From Acuticoccus sediminis (GTDB lineage: Bacteria; Pseudomonadota; Alphaproteobacteria; Rhizobiales; Amorphaceae): a stretch of 64,000 nucleotides of DNA. The stretch is taken from assembly GCF_003258595.1 (NCBI RefSeq), contig NZ_QHHQ01000009.1:213082-277081 (forward strand). The letters run 5' to 3'. The position numbers and the translations under genes are program-made. Below are positions 33,116-41,633 of this stretch, in pieces (the first letter of the stretch is position 1; each line of letters starts with the position of its first letter). The notes beneath the pieces were generated by a model, which made no database searches, was not told the DNA's origin, and saw nothing but the letters and a program-made list of their open reading frames with translations.

Positions 33116-33679
33116 ATGGATCACGCAAAAGTAGAAATTGCTAACAATGGCGTGAACGTCGCGGCACTTCTCAATGCTCGAAAGGCGCTGGAGGAGGCGC
33201 CCGCCGCCGCCCATTTCACCTGGCGCGCCGAATGCTCTTGGCTGGACGGCGTTCACAGTCGTTCAGTAATCAAAGACTTCCACGGGCTGGGTGAGGAGCA
33301 GACCCGCAAGACCGCCTTCGCCGTCGAGGCCGATCACCCGGAAGTGTTCGCCGCCTCCGACAGCGCCCCGACCCCGGTCGAGATCGTGCTGTCGGCGCTG
33401 GGGAGCTGCCTGATGGCGGGCGTCGCATCGGTCGCGCAGAACCGCGGCGTGCAGCTCCACTCGGCGAAGGCCATCGTCGAAGGCGACATGGACCTCTACG
33501 GGATCCTCGGGATCGACGCGGATGTGCGCAACGGCTTCAGCGCCGTGAGGGTCCGCTTCGAGATCGACGCCGACGGCACGCCGGACGAGATCGCAGGGAT
33601 CGTCGCGCAGGCGCAGAGACGGTCCGCCGTCTTCGACCTGATCACCAACCCAACGAACGTGGTGGTCACCGTCGCCTGA
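33116..33679 (+). CDS. OsmC-family protein
   Basis: A 187-residue OsmC/Ohr-fold protein. SAPTPVEIVLSALGSCLMAGVAS holds the conserved Glu and the first reactive-type Cys (parts: APTPVEIVL, LGSCLMAG). The second Cys of peroxidase-active Ohr/OsmC proteins is not obvious, so organic peroxide reduction is uncertain. ATG 33116 has AAAGGA at 33101-33106. An alternative ATG at 33083 with AGGAG would add 11 residues. It is divergent from the AraC/GATase1 regulator and is followed after 37 nt by the DUF1127 gene. Confidence 0.82.
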   Translation: MDHAKVEIANNGVNVAALLNARKALEEAPAAAHFTWRAECSWLDGVHSRSVIKDFHGLGEEQTRKTAFAVEADHPEVFAASDSAPTPVEIVLSALGSCLMAGVASVAQNRGVQLHSAKAIVEGDMDLYGILGIDADVRNGFSAVRVRFEIDADGTPDEIAGIVAQAQRRSAVFDLITNPTNVVVTVA

Positions 33680-33716
33680 CGCGGGCGGCACCACCGACCT
33701 TCGGGAGTACGTCGTC

Positions 33717-33935
33717 ATGACGGTGCTGGACCAAACGCAACTGCCGTCCCCCTCGCTCGGCCGTCCCTGGCGCTCGCTTCGCGGTGCCGTGGCGACCTGT
33801 CTCCGCCGCCGCGCCAACCAGCGTGACTATCGGCACCTGGCCGCCTTCAGCGACCACGAGCTGAGGGACATCGGACTCACCCGCCATGACGTGGAGTGCG
33901 CCCTCGCGGGCCACCCGCTGCGGCGGAACCACTGA
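33717..33935 (+). CDS. DUF1127 small protein (YjiS-like)
   Basis: A 72-residue protein whose last 40 residues form the DUF1127 helix pair: RDYRHLAAFSDHELRDIGLTR followed by an acidic/basic tail (quoted parts: LAAFSDHELRDIGLTR). Short DUF1127 proteins are abundant in Alphaproteobacteria and some bind RNA or affect stress and phosphate responses. The N-terminal 30 residues are basic and variable. ATG 33717 follows GGGAG (33703-33707). It lies downstream of osmC and just before a terminator-like hairpin. Confidence 0.85.
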   Translation: MTVLDQTQLPSPSLGRPWRSLRGAVATCLRRRANQRDYRHLAAFSDHELRDIGLTRHDVECALAGHPLRRNH

Positions 33936-33947
33936 ACGCAGGGCCGA

Positions 33948-33968
33948 GGGTGCGACGCGCTCGCACCC
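33948..33968 (+). terminator. Terminator-like hairpin after the DUF1127 gene
   Basis: A perfect 8-bp stem, GGGTGCGA (33948-33955) with TCGCACCC (33961-33968), closes a 5-nt CGCGC loop 13 nt after the DUF1127 stop. It lacks a T-run. It probably separates the osmC unit from the flavin monooxygenase cluster. Confidence 0.5.
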
Positions 33969-34055
33969 CGGCTCCCCCGGATCCAAGGTGTCGGCCCGCC
34001 CGCGCACGCGATGCGCGCACGGCGCGCCGCGCCCCGAATGGAAGGAACGAGCGTC

Positions 34056-35297
34056 GTGAGAATGGTGAACGCTGTAATCGTCGGAGCGGGTCAGGCCGGG
34101 CTCTCCATGAGCCGCGAGCTCAACGCCCGCGGCGTGGACCATGTCGTCCTGGAGCGCGGCGAGGTGGCCAACAGCTGGCGGCGTCAGCGCTGGGACAGCC
34201 TGCGTCTCATCACCCCCAACTGGATGAACGGCCTACCGGGACACCCGTACGCCGGCCCGGAGCAGAACGGCTACATGTCCGCGCGCGAACTCGTCGACGC
34301 GTTCGACCGCTTCGTGGCCGCGGAGGACCTGCCGATCGAGACCGGCGTGGACGTCCTCGCCGTCCGCCCGGGGGGCGGTGGCTACCTGGTGGAGACCTCG
34401 CACGGCATGATCGCGAGCGACGCGGTCGTGCTGGCGACGGGACCCGCCGTCACGGCGAAGCGCCCGCTCTTCGCGGCGAGCCTTCCGCGCGACCTCGTCC
34501 AGCTCAGCGCGCTCGACTACAAGCGGGCCTGCGATCTGCCGCGGGGCAGGGTGCTCGTCGTCGGTGCGTCGGCCTCGGGCGTGCAGATCGCGCAGGAGAT
34601 CCAGCGCTCGGGCCGGGACGTCATTCTCGCCGTCGGGCATCACACCCGCGGGCCCCGGCATTATCGCGGCGCGGACATCGACGCGTGGCTGCATCTCCTC
34701 GGCCTGCTCGACGTCACCATTGACGAGGTGGACGACGTCGCCAGGGTGCGGCGGGCACCGTCGATGCAGCTCCAGGGGCACGACCGCGTGGAGGCGCTCG
34801 ATCTCAACGCGCTGCAGGACATCGGCGTCGAGATCGTCGGGCGTCTCGCCGGCGTGTGCGACGGGCGGGCGCAGTTCGCCGGCAGCCTCGCCAACATGTG
34901 CGCGTCGGCCGACCTGAAGATGAACCGCCTGCTGGCGGCCATCGATGCCTGGGTCGAGACGCACGACCTCACGGCGCTGGTGGCCCCGGCCTATGCCCTG
35001 CCGGCGACGCGCGTCCCCGCGGCGCCGCGCCTGTCGCTCGATTTCGCGGCGGAGGGCGTGCGCACCGTCCTGTGGGCGACCGGGGTCCGCCCCGACCATT
35101 CGTTCGTGGATCTCCCCGTCTTCGACCGGAAGGGGGAGATCCGGCACGACGGCGGCGTCGTGGCGCCGGGCCTCTTCGTGATGGGCCTGCCGTTCCTGCG
35201 CCGCCGGAAGTCTCATCTCATCGACGGCGCCGGTCCGGACGCGCGCGACCTCGCAGACATCCTGCGGGGCGAGCTCGACCGGCGGCAGGCAGCATGA
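34056..35297 (+). CDS. Flavin-containing monooxygenase-like NAD(P)/FAD oxidoreductase
   Basis: A 413-residue FMO/BVMO-like flavoprotein (CzcO-type). The FAD site is IVGAGQAGLS (near residue 10), the NADPH site is VVGASASGVQIAQEI (about 170), and ATGVRPDHSFVDLP near the end is the typical second flavin segment. LERGEVANSWRRQRWDSL is the signature of this group. It may oxygenate a nitrogen, sulfur or ketone substrate. GTG 34056 with AAGGA at 34042-34046 is preferred; ATG 34062 is an alternative. Four closely spaced genes follow (FAD hydroxylase, MaoC, DUF4242), suggesting a catabolic operon. Confidence 0.82.
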   Translation: MRMVNAVIVGAGQAGLSMSRELNARGVDHVVLERGEVANSWRRQRWDSLRLITPNWMNGLPGHPYAGPEQNGYMSARELVDAFDRFVAAEDLPIETGVDVLAVRPGGGGYLVETSHGMIASDAVVLATGPAVTAKRPLFAASLPRDLVQLSALDYKRACDLPRGRVLVVGASASGVQIAQEIQRSGRDVILAVGHHTRGPRHYRGADIDAWLHLLGLLDVTIDEVDDVARVRRAPSMQLQGHDRVEALDLNALQDIGVEIVGRLAGVCDGRAQFAGSLANMCASADLKMNRLLAAIDAWVETHDLTALVAPAYALPATRVPAAPRLSLDFAAEGVRTVLWATGVRPDHSFVDLPVFDRKGEIRHDGGVVAPGLFVMGLPFLRRRKSHLIDGAGPDARDLADILRGELDRRQAA

Positions 35298-35309
35298 CTG
35301 GAGGCTGTC

Positions 35310-36509
35310 ATGACCACCACATTCCATGCAGCGCCGTCCCGGTGTGACGCGCTGATCGTCGGCGGACGGTGCGCTGGTGCCGCGACGGCGATGCTTCTCG
35401 CCCGCAAGGGCCTCTCGGTCCGCGTCGTCGAGAAGCGGGCCTACGGGTCCGACGCCCTGTCGACGCACGCGCTGATGCGGGGCGGCGTCATGCAGCTCCA
35501 CCACTGGGGCCTCCTCGACCGGCTGCGCGCCGCGGGGACCCCGCCGGTGCCGTCGGCGACGTTCGCCTACGGCGAGGAGCGGATCACCATCCCGACGAAG
35601 CCCGTCGACGGGATCGACGCGCTCGCCGCCCCGCGCCGGACGGTGCTCGACGCCCTGCTGGCGGACGCGGCCGGCGGGGCCGGCGCCCGGATCGAGTTCG
35701 GCGCCGCGCTTGCCGGACTGGTGCGCAGCGAGGGGGGGCGCGTCGAAGGCGCCGTCATCCGCCGGCCGGACGGGACCCAGGAGCGGGTGCGGGCCGGCAT
35801 CGTGATCGGCGCCGACGGCGTCGCCTCGGGGGTCGCGCGGAGCGTGATGGCGCGCACGATCCACGAAGGCGGCCACGCGACCGCCGTCCTCTTCGCGTAC
35901 TGGAAGGGGGTCACTTGGGGCGGGTACGAGTGGGGCTACGACCGCGGCTTCGCGACCGGGGTCATCCCCACGAACGATGCAGCCGCCTGCGTCTTCGTCG
36001 CGATCCCCTCGGCGCGCTTCCAGTCCCTTCAGGGAACGCCCGAAGAGAGTTATCGTCACCTCATCGCGACGCGGGCGCCCGCTCTGCGCGAGCGCCTGTC
36101 GGGCGCGGTCATGGACGGCAAGGTCCGTGCGTTCGGCGGCAAGACGGGGCACCTGCGCCAGGCGTTCGGCGACGGGTGGGCGCTGGTGGGCGACGCGGGG
36201 TACTTCAAGGACCCGATCACCGCCCACGGCATCACCGACGCGCTGCGCGACGCGGAGCTTTTGGCCGAGGCGGTCGCCGCCGGCACGCCGCAGGCGCTCG
36301 CCGCCTATCAGGACGAGCGGGACGCGCACTCGCTCCCCTTCCTCGAGGCGACCGACGAGATCGCCTCGCTCGACTGGAGCTTCGACCGGCTGAAGGCGCT
36401 CCACATGACCGTGAACGCGGCGATGAAGGGCGAGGTCGAGATGCTCCGGCGACGGCACGGCACGCTCCCGGCGCCCGGCCCGGAGGCCGGCGCGGCGCTG
36501 CCGGCCTGA
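35310..36509 (+). CDS. FAD-dependent monooxygenase/oxidoreductase (PHBH/GGR fold)
   Basis: A 399-residue flavoprotein of the para-hydroxybenzoate hydroxylase superfamily. The FAD dinucleotide motif is LIVGGRCAGAATAMLLARKG (quoted parts: VGGRCAGAAT), the second is VIGADGVASGVARS (about residue 168) and the third is LVGDAGYFKDPITAHGITDALRDA (parts: LVGDAGYFKDP, GITDALRDA; about 292). The Asp-Pro in GDAGYFKDP fits flavin binding. GGR-like or hydroxylase-like activity is possible; the substrate is not readable. The gene starts 12 nt after the FMO gene, with GGAGG before the start. Confidence 0.82.
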   Translation: MTTTFHAAPSRCDALIVGGRCAGAATAMLLARKGLSVRVVEKRAYGSDALSTHALMRGGVMQLHHWGLLDRLRAAGTPPVPSATFAYGEERITIPTKPVDGIDALAAPRRTVLDALLADAAGGAGARIEFGAALAGLVRSEGGRVEGAVIRRPDGTQERVRAGIVIGADGVASGVARSVMARTIHEGGHATAVLFAYWKGVTWGGYEWGYDRGFATGVIPTNDAAACVFVAIPSARFQSLQGTPEESYRHLIATRAPALRERLSGAVMDGKVRAFGGKTGHLRQAFGDGWALVGDAGYFKDPITAHGITDALRDAELLAEAVAAGTPQALAAYQDERDAHSLPFLEATDEIASLDWSFDRLKALHMTVNAAMKGEVEMLRRRHGTLPAPGPEAGAALPA

Positions 36510-36618
36510 CGCCACGGCCGCGACGGCGGCCCGGCACGGCGCGGCCCGTAGCGGCGCCGCGCCTCGATCGAGACCGCGCGGGCACGCACCCGGCGCGGCG
36601 CAGACAAGGAGAGGCACC

Positions 36619-37071
36619 ATGGTAGACGAAATCATCAAGGACGGCTGGGCCGGCGTGATCGCCGGGCGGCCCGAGGTCGGCGCGGTCGCCGAGCGCTCCC
36701 ACCGCACCTCGATGCGCGACATCGAGGCGTTCACCGAGATCACCGGCGACCGCAACCCGCTCCACTACGACGAGGCGCTCGCCCGCGGCAGCATGTTCGG
36801 CAAGCTGATCGTGCAGGGCGGCGTCACCTCCGGGATCCTCAACGCCATCGTGGCGGAAGACCTGCCGGGACCGGGCACCGTCTTCCTCGAGGTCAACTGG
36901 TCGTTCCTCAAGGCGGTCGGCGTGGACGAGCGCATCACGGGGCGGGTCGAGATCCTGACGGTGCGCCCGGACAAGCCGATCTGCACCATCGCGACCAGCG
37001 TGCGCAACGAGGCCGGCGACGTCTGCCTCAAGGGCAACGCCACGGTCTACACCGTCCCGCTCAAGCGATGA
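36619..37071 (+). CDS. MaoC-like hydratase/dehydratase
   Basis: A 150-residue hot-dog protein of the R-specific enoyl-CoA hydratase group. The hydratase-2 motif is seen as FTEITGDRNPLHYDEALAR (catalytic Asp about residue 40, His about 45), followed by GKLIVQGGVTSGIL. A strong AAGGAGAGG precedes ATG 36619. It is the third gene of the monooxygenase cluster and indicates that the oxygenated product may be processed as a CoA thioester. No ligase is adjacent. Confidence 0.87.
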   Translation: MVDEIIKDGWAGVIAGRPEVGAVAERSHRTSMRDIEAFTEITGDRNPLHYDEALARGSMFGKLIVQGGVTSGILNAIVAEDLPGPGTVFLEVNWSFLKAVGVDERITGRVEILTVRPDKPICTIATSVRNEAGDVCLKGNATVYTVPLKR

Positions 37072-37161
37072 CGGCGGGCGCGCCCCGCGCGTGACGTCTC
37101 GATACCGGGCGCCGTCCGGACCGGGCGACGTCCCACCGATTTTTCAGAAGGAGAGGTTGTC

Positions 37162-37461
37162 ATGGAGCTTTATGTCATTCGCCGCGCCGGCGCCTGGCCG
37201 GACCTGCCCGAGCTCGCGAGGGCCGCGGAAACATCGACCCGCGTCGGCAACGAGATGGCGGGCGACGTGCGCTGGATTCGTTCCTACGTGGTGCGCGAGC
37301 CGGACGGGCGCGTCGGCACGGTCTGCATCTACGAGGCGACCGGCCCCGACGCGATCCGCGAGCACGCCCGGCGCGTCGGCATGCCGGCCTCGGAGATCTT
37401 CCCCGTGCTCGACACGGTCGTCGTCAGGGACGACCCGCAGCGCGCGCAAGCGGCCGAGTAG
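37162..37461 (+). CDS. DUF4242 protein (SCO4226-like nickel-binding fold)
   Basis: A 99-residue ferredoxin-like protein. V-R-W-I-R-S-Y-V-V, VCIYEATGPDAIREHARRVGMPASEIFPV (parts: VCIYEATGPDAIREHA, GMPASEIFPV) match DUF4242. The Streptomyces homologue SCO4226 binds nickel; members are otherwise poorly characterised and often sit in catabolic operons. AAGGAGAGG precedes ATG 37162. It closes the four-gene cluster and is followed by a terminator-like palindrome. Confidence 0.8.
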   Translation: MELYVIRRAGAWPDLPELARAAETSTRVGNEMAGDVRWIRSYVVREPDGRVGTVCIYEATGPDAIREHARRVGMPASEIFPVLDTVVVRDDPQRAQAAE

Positions 37462-37467
37462 AGGCGC

Positions 37468-37482
37468 CCCGGGAGGCCCGGG
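37468..37482. terminator. Palindromic terminator candidate between convergent genes
   Basis: CCCGGG (37468-37473) and CCCGGG (37477-37482) flank AGG, in the 22-bp gap between the stops of the DUF4242 and nucleoside hydrolase genes. It is short and lacks T-runs, so confidence is modest. Confidence 0.35.
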
Positions 37483-37483
37483 A

Positions 37484-38404
37484 CTACCGCGCCCCGAGGC
37501 GCGAGATCCGCTCCACGAACAGCGAAAGGACGCGGCCGGCATCGGCCGTGTCGACGACGTTCACCGTCGGCGCGCCCTCCGCGTTCGTGGGATCGACGAG
37601 CGAGGCGCCTTCGGTCGGCCCGGGACGGTAGTCGACGACGACGCGGGCGGGGTGCGAGGTGAAGAGATCCGGGGCGAGGAGCATCGCGATCACGCACGGG
37701 TCGTGGATCGCGGAGTCGCGGGTCGCGTAGGCCGCCAGCATCGTCCGAGCGGCCTGGGTGCACGGCGTGCCGGCCCGCGCGAAATCCTCGAGGACATCCG
37801 CCGAGACCAGCACCTGGCGTGTCAGGTTCAGGCCGAAGAGGTCGATCGGGGCGCCGCTCGTCAGCACGATATGCGCCGCGACCGGGTCGTGCATGAAGTT
37901 GAACTCCGCCATCGGCGTGATGTTGCCCGGCGCGCCGACCGAACCGCCCATGATGACGAGCCGCTTCAGCAGCGAGGGCAGCGACGGCTCCATCGCGAAC
38001 GCCATCGCGACGTTGGTCAGCGGGCCGATCGCGGCGAGCGTCACGGTGCCGGGCGCCGCCGCCATGATGCGCGCGACGAGAACGTCCACCGCGTGGCCGG
38101 GCGCCACCGGCGCGCCCTCGTCCGGCAGCGCCAGACCACCGAGCCCGTCGTCGCCGTGGGCGCTGGACCAGCGGACCGTGCGGGGCAGGAGGCCGCCGTG
38201 GCAGCCCTGATGGACCGGAATGTCGCTGCGGCCGGCCAGCGACAGGAGGCCGCGCGCGTTTCGCGTCACCTGCTCGATGGGACGGTTGCCGGCGACGGTC
38301 GTGACGGCCTGCAGGTCGAGTTCGGGCGATGCCAGCGCCAGGAAGATGGCGATCGCATCGTCGACACCGGGGTCGCAGTCGATCAGGAGGGGCGTGCCGG
38401 TCAT
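37484..38404 (-). CDS. Inosine/uridine-preferring nucleoside hydrolase
   Basis: A 306-residue calcium-dependent N-ribohydrolase that splits nucleosides to base and ribose. The calcium site DCDPGVDDAIAI is at residues 9-20, and the second family motif FNFMHDPVAAHIVL (His and Asp ligands) is at about 164-177. IGPLTNVAMAF and MGGSVGAPGN are also typical. It stands alone on the minus strand between convergent and divergent neighbours. It fits the purine/pyrimidine theme of other genes in the window, but no base-catabolic gene is adjacent. Confidence 0.88.
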   Translation of the reverse strand: MTGTPLLIDCDPGVDDAIAIFLALASPELDLQAVTTVAGNRPIEQVTRNARGLLSLAGRSDIPVHQGCHGGLLPRTVRWSSAHGDDGLGGLALPDEGAPVAPGHAVDVLVARIMAAAPGTVTLAAIGPLTNVAMAFAMEPSLPSLLKRLVIMGGSVGAPGNITPMAEFNFMHDPVAAHIVLTSGAPIDLFGLNLTRQVLVSADVLEDFARAGTPCTQAARTMLAAYATRDSAIHDPCVIAMLLAPDLFTSHPARVVVDYRPGPTEGASLVDPTNAEGAPTVNVVDTADAGRVLSLFVERISRLGAR

Positions 38405-38859
38405 GAAGAGGTGCCAGACTTCGATTGGCGGGCCCCGTGCCGGACGCAGGGGGCCGCGGGGGAGCGGGACGGGCTCGCCCGCGGCCGGGGAGCGCCGGCG
38501 GGCGCGTCGGCGACGGCCCGCGAGGACGACGACCACGGTCCCGAGAGGCGTGCCCGCCGGTCCGAGGTCGACCGAGGGGCCGTAAGTGAGACCCTCGCCC
38601 CGGTCAATGTCGCGTCACGGCGCAGCGGTGATCCCGGGCGCGTGGCCGCCGGTGCTGGTATCGCACCGAAGGGCCATGCACGCGGGCGCGGCGTGCCGGG
38701 ACCGGCGGATTGACGGTTGATGGCCCGAAACGCGAGGGTTCACCGGAGCGGCGAGGGCGCTATCATTCGAACCGTGCCGGGCATCGCCCGCAGCCTCGAA
38801 CGCCCGCAGCCCGCGGGGACGTCACCCCGCCTTTCCCTCCTTCTATCGACGGTCCCGCG
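38405..38859. other. Divergent intergenic region, no gene seen
   Basis: About 455 bp between the nucleoside hydrolase and the aminotransferase. Frames across it are Arg/Gly/Pro-rich and show no family. The aminotransferase frame is open upstream to 38710, but that extension does not resemble family N-termini. No clear promoter motif stands out. Confidence 0.4.
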
Positions 38860-40164
38860 ATGAAACCTCCCGCCGCCGGCATGCCGAACGCCGACGTCCC
38901 CTCGGACGACGTGACCCTCGGCCCGGAGAGCGCGGCGCTCCTGGAGCGGCGCGAGCGGCTCCCCGGCGGCGCCTCCCGCCTGTCCTACGAGCGGCCGTTC
39001 CGCCCGGTGCGCGGCCAGGGCTGCATCCTCTACGACGCCGCCGGCAACGGCCACCTCGACGCCTGCAACAGCGTCGCCTCCGTCGGGCACTGCCATCCGC
39101 GGGTCGTCGGCGCGCTGGCGCGGCAGGCGGGTGCCCCCGACACCCACACGGGCGACCTCGGCGGCGAGGTCGTCGACTACGCCGAGCGGCTCCTCACCAC
39201 GCTGCCGGCGGCCATCGACCGCGCGGTGTTCACCTGCACCGGGAGCGAGGCGAACGACCTCGCCGTGCGCATCGCCCGGCACGCGACCGGCGGGACCGGC
39301 GTCGTCGTCACCGAGACGGCGTGCCACGGGACGACGGCGGACGTCGCCGCCTTCTCGCCATCGCTCGGCCCGGGCGTGCCGCTGGGCGCCGATGTCCGGA
39401 CCGTACCCGCGCCTGTCGGCGGGGATGCGGACGCCTTCGCGGCAGCGGTGCGCGCGGCATTCGCCGACCTCGCCCGCAACGGCGTCCGCCCGGCGGCGTT
39501 CATCTGCGACACGATCTTCGCCTCGGACGGGGTCTGCGCCGATCCGCCCGGCTTCCTGGCGGCGGCGGTCGACGCGGCGCGCGAGGCGGGTGCCGTCTTC
39601 ATCGCCGACGAGGTGCAGGCCGGCCTCGGGCGGACCGGCGCAGGGATGTGGGGCTTTTCCCGCCACCGCGTCGTCCCGGACCTCGTTACGGCGGGCAAGT
39701 CCATGGGCAACGGCCATCCCGTGGCGGCGCTGTTCGGCCGCCACGGCCCGGTGGACGCCTTCGGCCAGTCGGCGCGCGACTTCGACACCTTCGGCGGCAA
39801 TCCCGTGTCCTGCGCGGTCGGGCTCGCCGTCCTCGGCGTGATCGAGGACGAGGGCCTCATCGAGAACGCGAAGACCACCAGCGAACGGTTGCGGTTGGAT
39901 CTTGCCGAGCTCGCCGGGGAGCACGCCGCGATCGGCGAGATCCGCGGCGCGGGGCTCTTCATCGGCATCGACATCGTGGGCGAGGCGGGGGCGGACGCGG
40001 CGGGCGCAGCCCGGATCGTCAACGGCCTGCGCGAGAAGCGCGTCCTCATCGGCGCCACCGGCCCGAAGGCGAACGTCCTGAAGATCCGTCCGCCACTGGT
40101 CTTCGGCCCGCGCGAAGCGGACTTCCTGATCGAGATGCTCGACGACGTGCTGAGCCGGCACTGA
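38860..40164 (+). CDS. Class III PLP-dependent aminotransferase
   Basis: A 434-residue transaminase of the omega-amino acid/ornithine type. The PLP lysine lies in VTAGKSMGNGHPVAAL (about residue 284), the Asp that holds the pyridine nitrogen is in FIADEVQAGLGRTG (about 249), and CTGSEANDLAVRIAR binds phosphate. NSVASVGHCHPRVV and FDTFGGNPVSCA are the family Schiff-base and substrate segments. ATG 38860 was chosen to match family length; no good ribosome site is seen. Substrates could be a beta-, gamma- or omega-amino acid. It is a single gene, convergent with modC. Confidence 0.85.
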   Translation: MKPPAAGMPNADVPSDDVTLGPESAALLERRERLPGGASRLSYERPFRPVRGQGCILYDAAGNGHLDACNSVASVGHCHPRVVGALARQAGAPDTHTGDLGGEVVDYAERLLTTLPAAIDRAVFTCTGSEANDLAVRIARHATGGTGVVVTETACHGTTADVAAFSPSLGPGVPLGADVRTVPAPVGGDADAFAAAVRAAFADLARNGVRPAAFICDTIFASDGVCADPPGFLAAAVDAAREAGAVFIADEVQAGLGRTGAGMWGFSRHRVVPDLVTAGKSMGNGHPVAALFGRHGPVDAFGQSARDFDTFGGNPVSCAVGLAVLGVIEDEGLIENAKTTSERLRLDLAELAGEHAAIGEIRGAGLFIGIDIVGEAGADAAGAARIVNGLREKRVLIGATGPKANVLKIRPPLVFGPREADFLIEMLDDVLSRH

Positions 40165-40190
40165 CGCCCGCCGGGCGCCTCCTGCCGCCG

Positions 40191-40934
40191 TCAGGCGAAG
40201 CGGGGCTGGGCCGCGAAGGGGGCGGGAGACAGCGCCTCCGGACCGGGCAGGGCGGCAACTTGCGCCGAGCCCAGCACCTCCGCGGCCGATCCCTGACGGG
40301 CGACGCGCCCCTGTTCCAGCATCACCACCGTCGTCGCCAGCCGCGCGACCTCGGCGGCCGAGTGGCTGACATAGAGGATCGGCACCGCCACCTCGTCCCG
40401 CAGCCGCTCGAAATAGGGCAGGATCTCCGCCTTGCGGGCCTCGTCGAGAGCGGCGAGCGGCTCGTCGGCGAGGATCAGCCGGGGCGCCGAGAGGAGCGCG
40501 CGCCCGATCGCGACGCGCTGCTTCTCGCCGCCCGAGAGCGCGCCCGGCCGCCGGTCGAGAAGATGGCCGACGCCCAGCAGGTCGACCACCCTCGCCATGT
40601 CCTCGCGCGGCGCGTCCTTCGGTGCGAACCATGCCCCGTAGAGGAGGTTCTGCCGCACGGTGAGATGCGGGAAGAGCCGCCCCTCCTGGAAGATGTAGCC
40701 GATGCGCCGGTGCCGCGGCTGCAGGTTGATGCCGCGCGCGGAATCGAACAGCACCCAGTCTCCCGCCGCGATCCGCCCCGCGTCCGGCTTCAGCAGGCCC
40801 GCGACCGCGTTGACGATCGTCGTCTTGCCCGAGCCGGAGCGGCCGAAGAGAACCGTCGCGCCGGGCGAGGCCTCGAACCGGACGTCGAGGGCGAAGCCCC
40901 CGAAAGCGTGACGCACTTCGATATCGAGCATCAT
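40191..40934 (-). CDS. modC: Molybdate ABC transporter ATPase ModC, lacking the Mop/TOBE domain
   Basis: A 247-residue ATPase. Walker A is FGRSGSGKTTIV, the signature is LSGGEKQRVAIGRALL, Walker B is LILADEPLAALD. RHRRIGYIFQEGRLFPHLTV and LYVSHSAAEVARLATTVVML are typical of ModC. The usual protein (about 350-360 residues) ends in a molybdate-binding Mop domain; here the frame stops after about 245 residues and no Mop sequence follows before the convergent aminotransferase gene. Substrate regulation of the transporter by the Mop domain should thus be absent. The first ATG overlaps the modB stop by 4 nt. Confidence 0.88.
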   Translation of the reverse strand: MMLDIEVRHAFGGFALDVRFEASPGATVLFGRSGSGKTTIVNAVAGLLKPDAGRIAAGDWVLFDSARGINLQPRHRRIGYIFQEGRLFPHLTVRQNLLYGAWFAPKDAPREDMARVVDLLGVGHLLDRRPGALSGGEKQRVAIGRALLSAPRLILADEPLAALDEARKAEILPYFERLRDEVAVPILYVSHSAAEVARLATTVVMLEQGRVARQGSAAEVLGSAQVAALPGPEALSPAPFAAQPRFA

Positions 40935-41623
40935 TGACCTCCGACGCGCTTCGCCACCCGCTGGGCGATCAGTTCCGACAGAAGCAGCGCCGCCATCGCG
41001 ACGCCGACGGAGACGAGGACGAGCTTCATCGCCGACGCCTCGCCGCCCGGCACCTGCAGGAAGGCGTAGATCGCCGAGGGGATCGTCCGCGTCTGACCCG
41101 GGATGTTGGAGACGAAGGTGATCGTCGCGCCGAACTCGCCCATCGCCTTCGCGAACGAGAGGATCGCCCCGGCGATGATCCCCGGCAGGATCATCGGCAG
41201 CGTGATGGTGAGGAAGACCCAGAGCGGCGAGGCCCCCAGCGTCTCGCTCGCCTGTTCGAGCTTCGGGTCCACCGCCTCGACGGACAGCCGGATCGCCCGA
41301 ACCATCAGCGGAAACGCCATCACGCCGGCTGCCAGCGCCGCCCCGGTCCAGTTGAACGCGAAGACGATGCCGGCCTCGGCGAGCAGGCTGCCGACCGGAC
41401 CCTTCGTGCCGAACGTCAGGAGCAGGAGGTAGCCCGTCACCACCGGCGGCAGGATCAGCGGCAGATGGACGACACCGTTCAGCACCTGCTTGCCCGGGAA
41501 CGACCAGCGCGCCAGCGCGTAGGCGATCAGGATGCCGAGCGGCAGGCTGACCAGCATCGCCATGAACGAAACGCGCAGGGAAAGCGCGACCGCCTTCCAC
41601 TCCGCGGGGCCGAGCCAGTCCAT
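40931..41623 (-). CDS. modB: Molybdate ABC transporter permease ModB
   Basis: A 230-residue permease with five to six helices. The EAA loop is ASETLGASPLWVFLTITLPMILPG (parts: ETLGASPLWVF, TLPMILPG). SFAKAMGEFGATITFVSNIPGQTRTIPSAIY is the ModB-specific region (parts: AKAMGEFGATITF, GQTRTIPSAIY). It follows modA after 10 nt and overlaps modC. Confidence 0.93.
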   Translation of the reverse strand: MDWLGPAEWKAVALSLRVSFMAMLVSLPLGILIAYALARWSFPGKQVLNGVVHLPLILPPVVTGYLLLLTFGTKGPVGSLLAEAGIVFAFNWTGAALAAGVMAFPLMVRAIRLSVEAVDPKLEQASETLGASPLWVFLTITLPMILPGIIAGAILSFAKAMGEFGATITFVSNIPGQTRTIPSAIYAFLQVPGGEASAMKLVLVSVGVAMAALLLSELIAQRVAKRVGGQ

Positions 41624-41633
41624 TCAGCGCGAG

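Noticed and set aside
34233..36755. An 840-codon minus frame opposite the two flavoproteins
   Set aside because: Shadow frame; FAD-binding motifs on the plus strand show the real genes.
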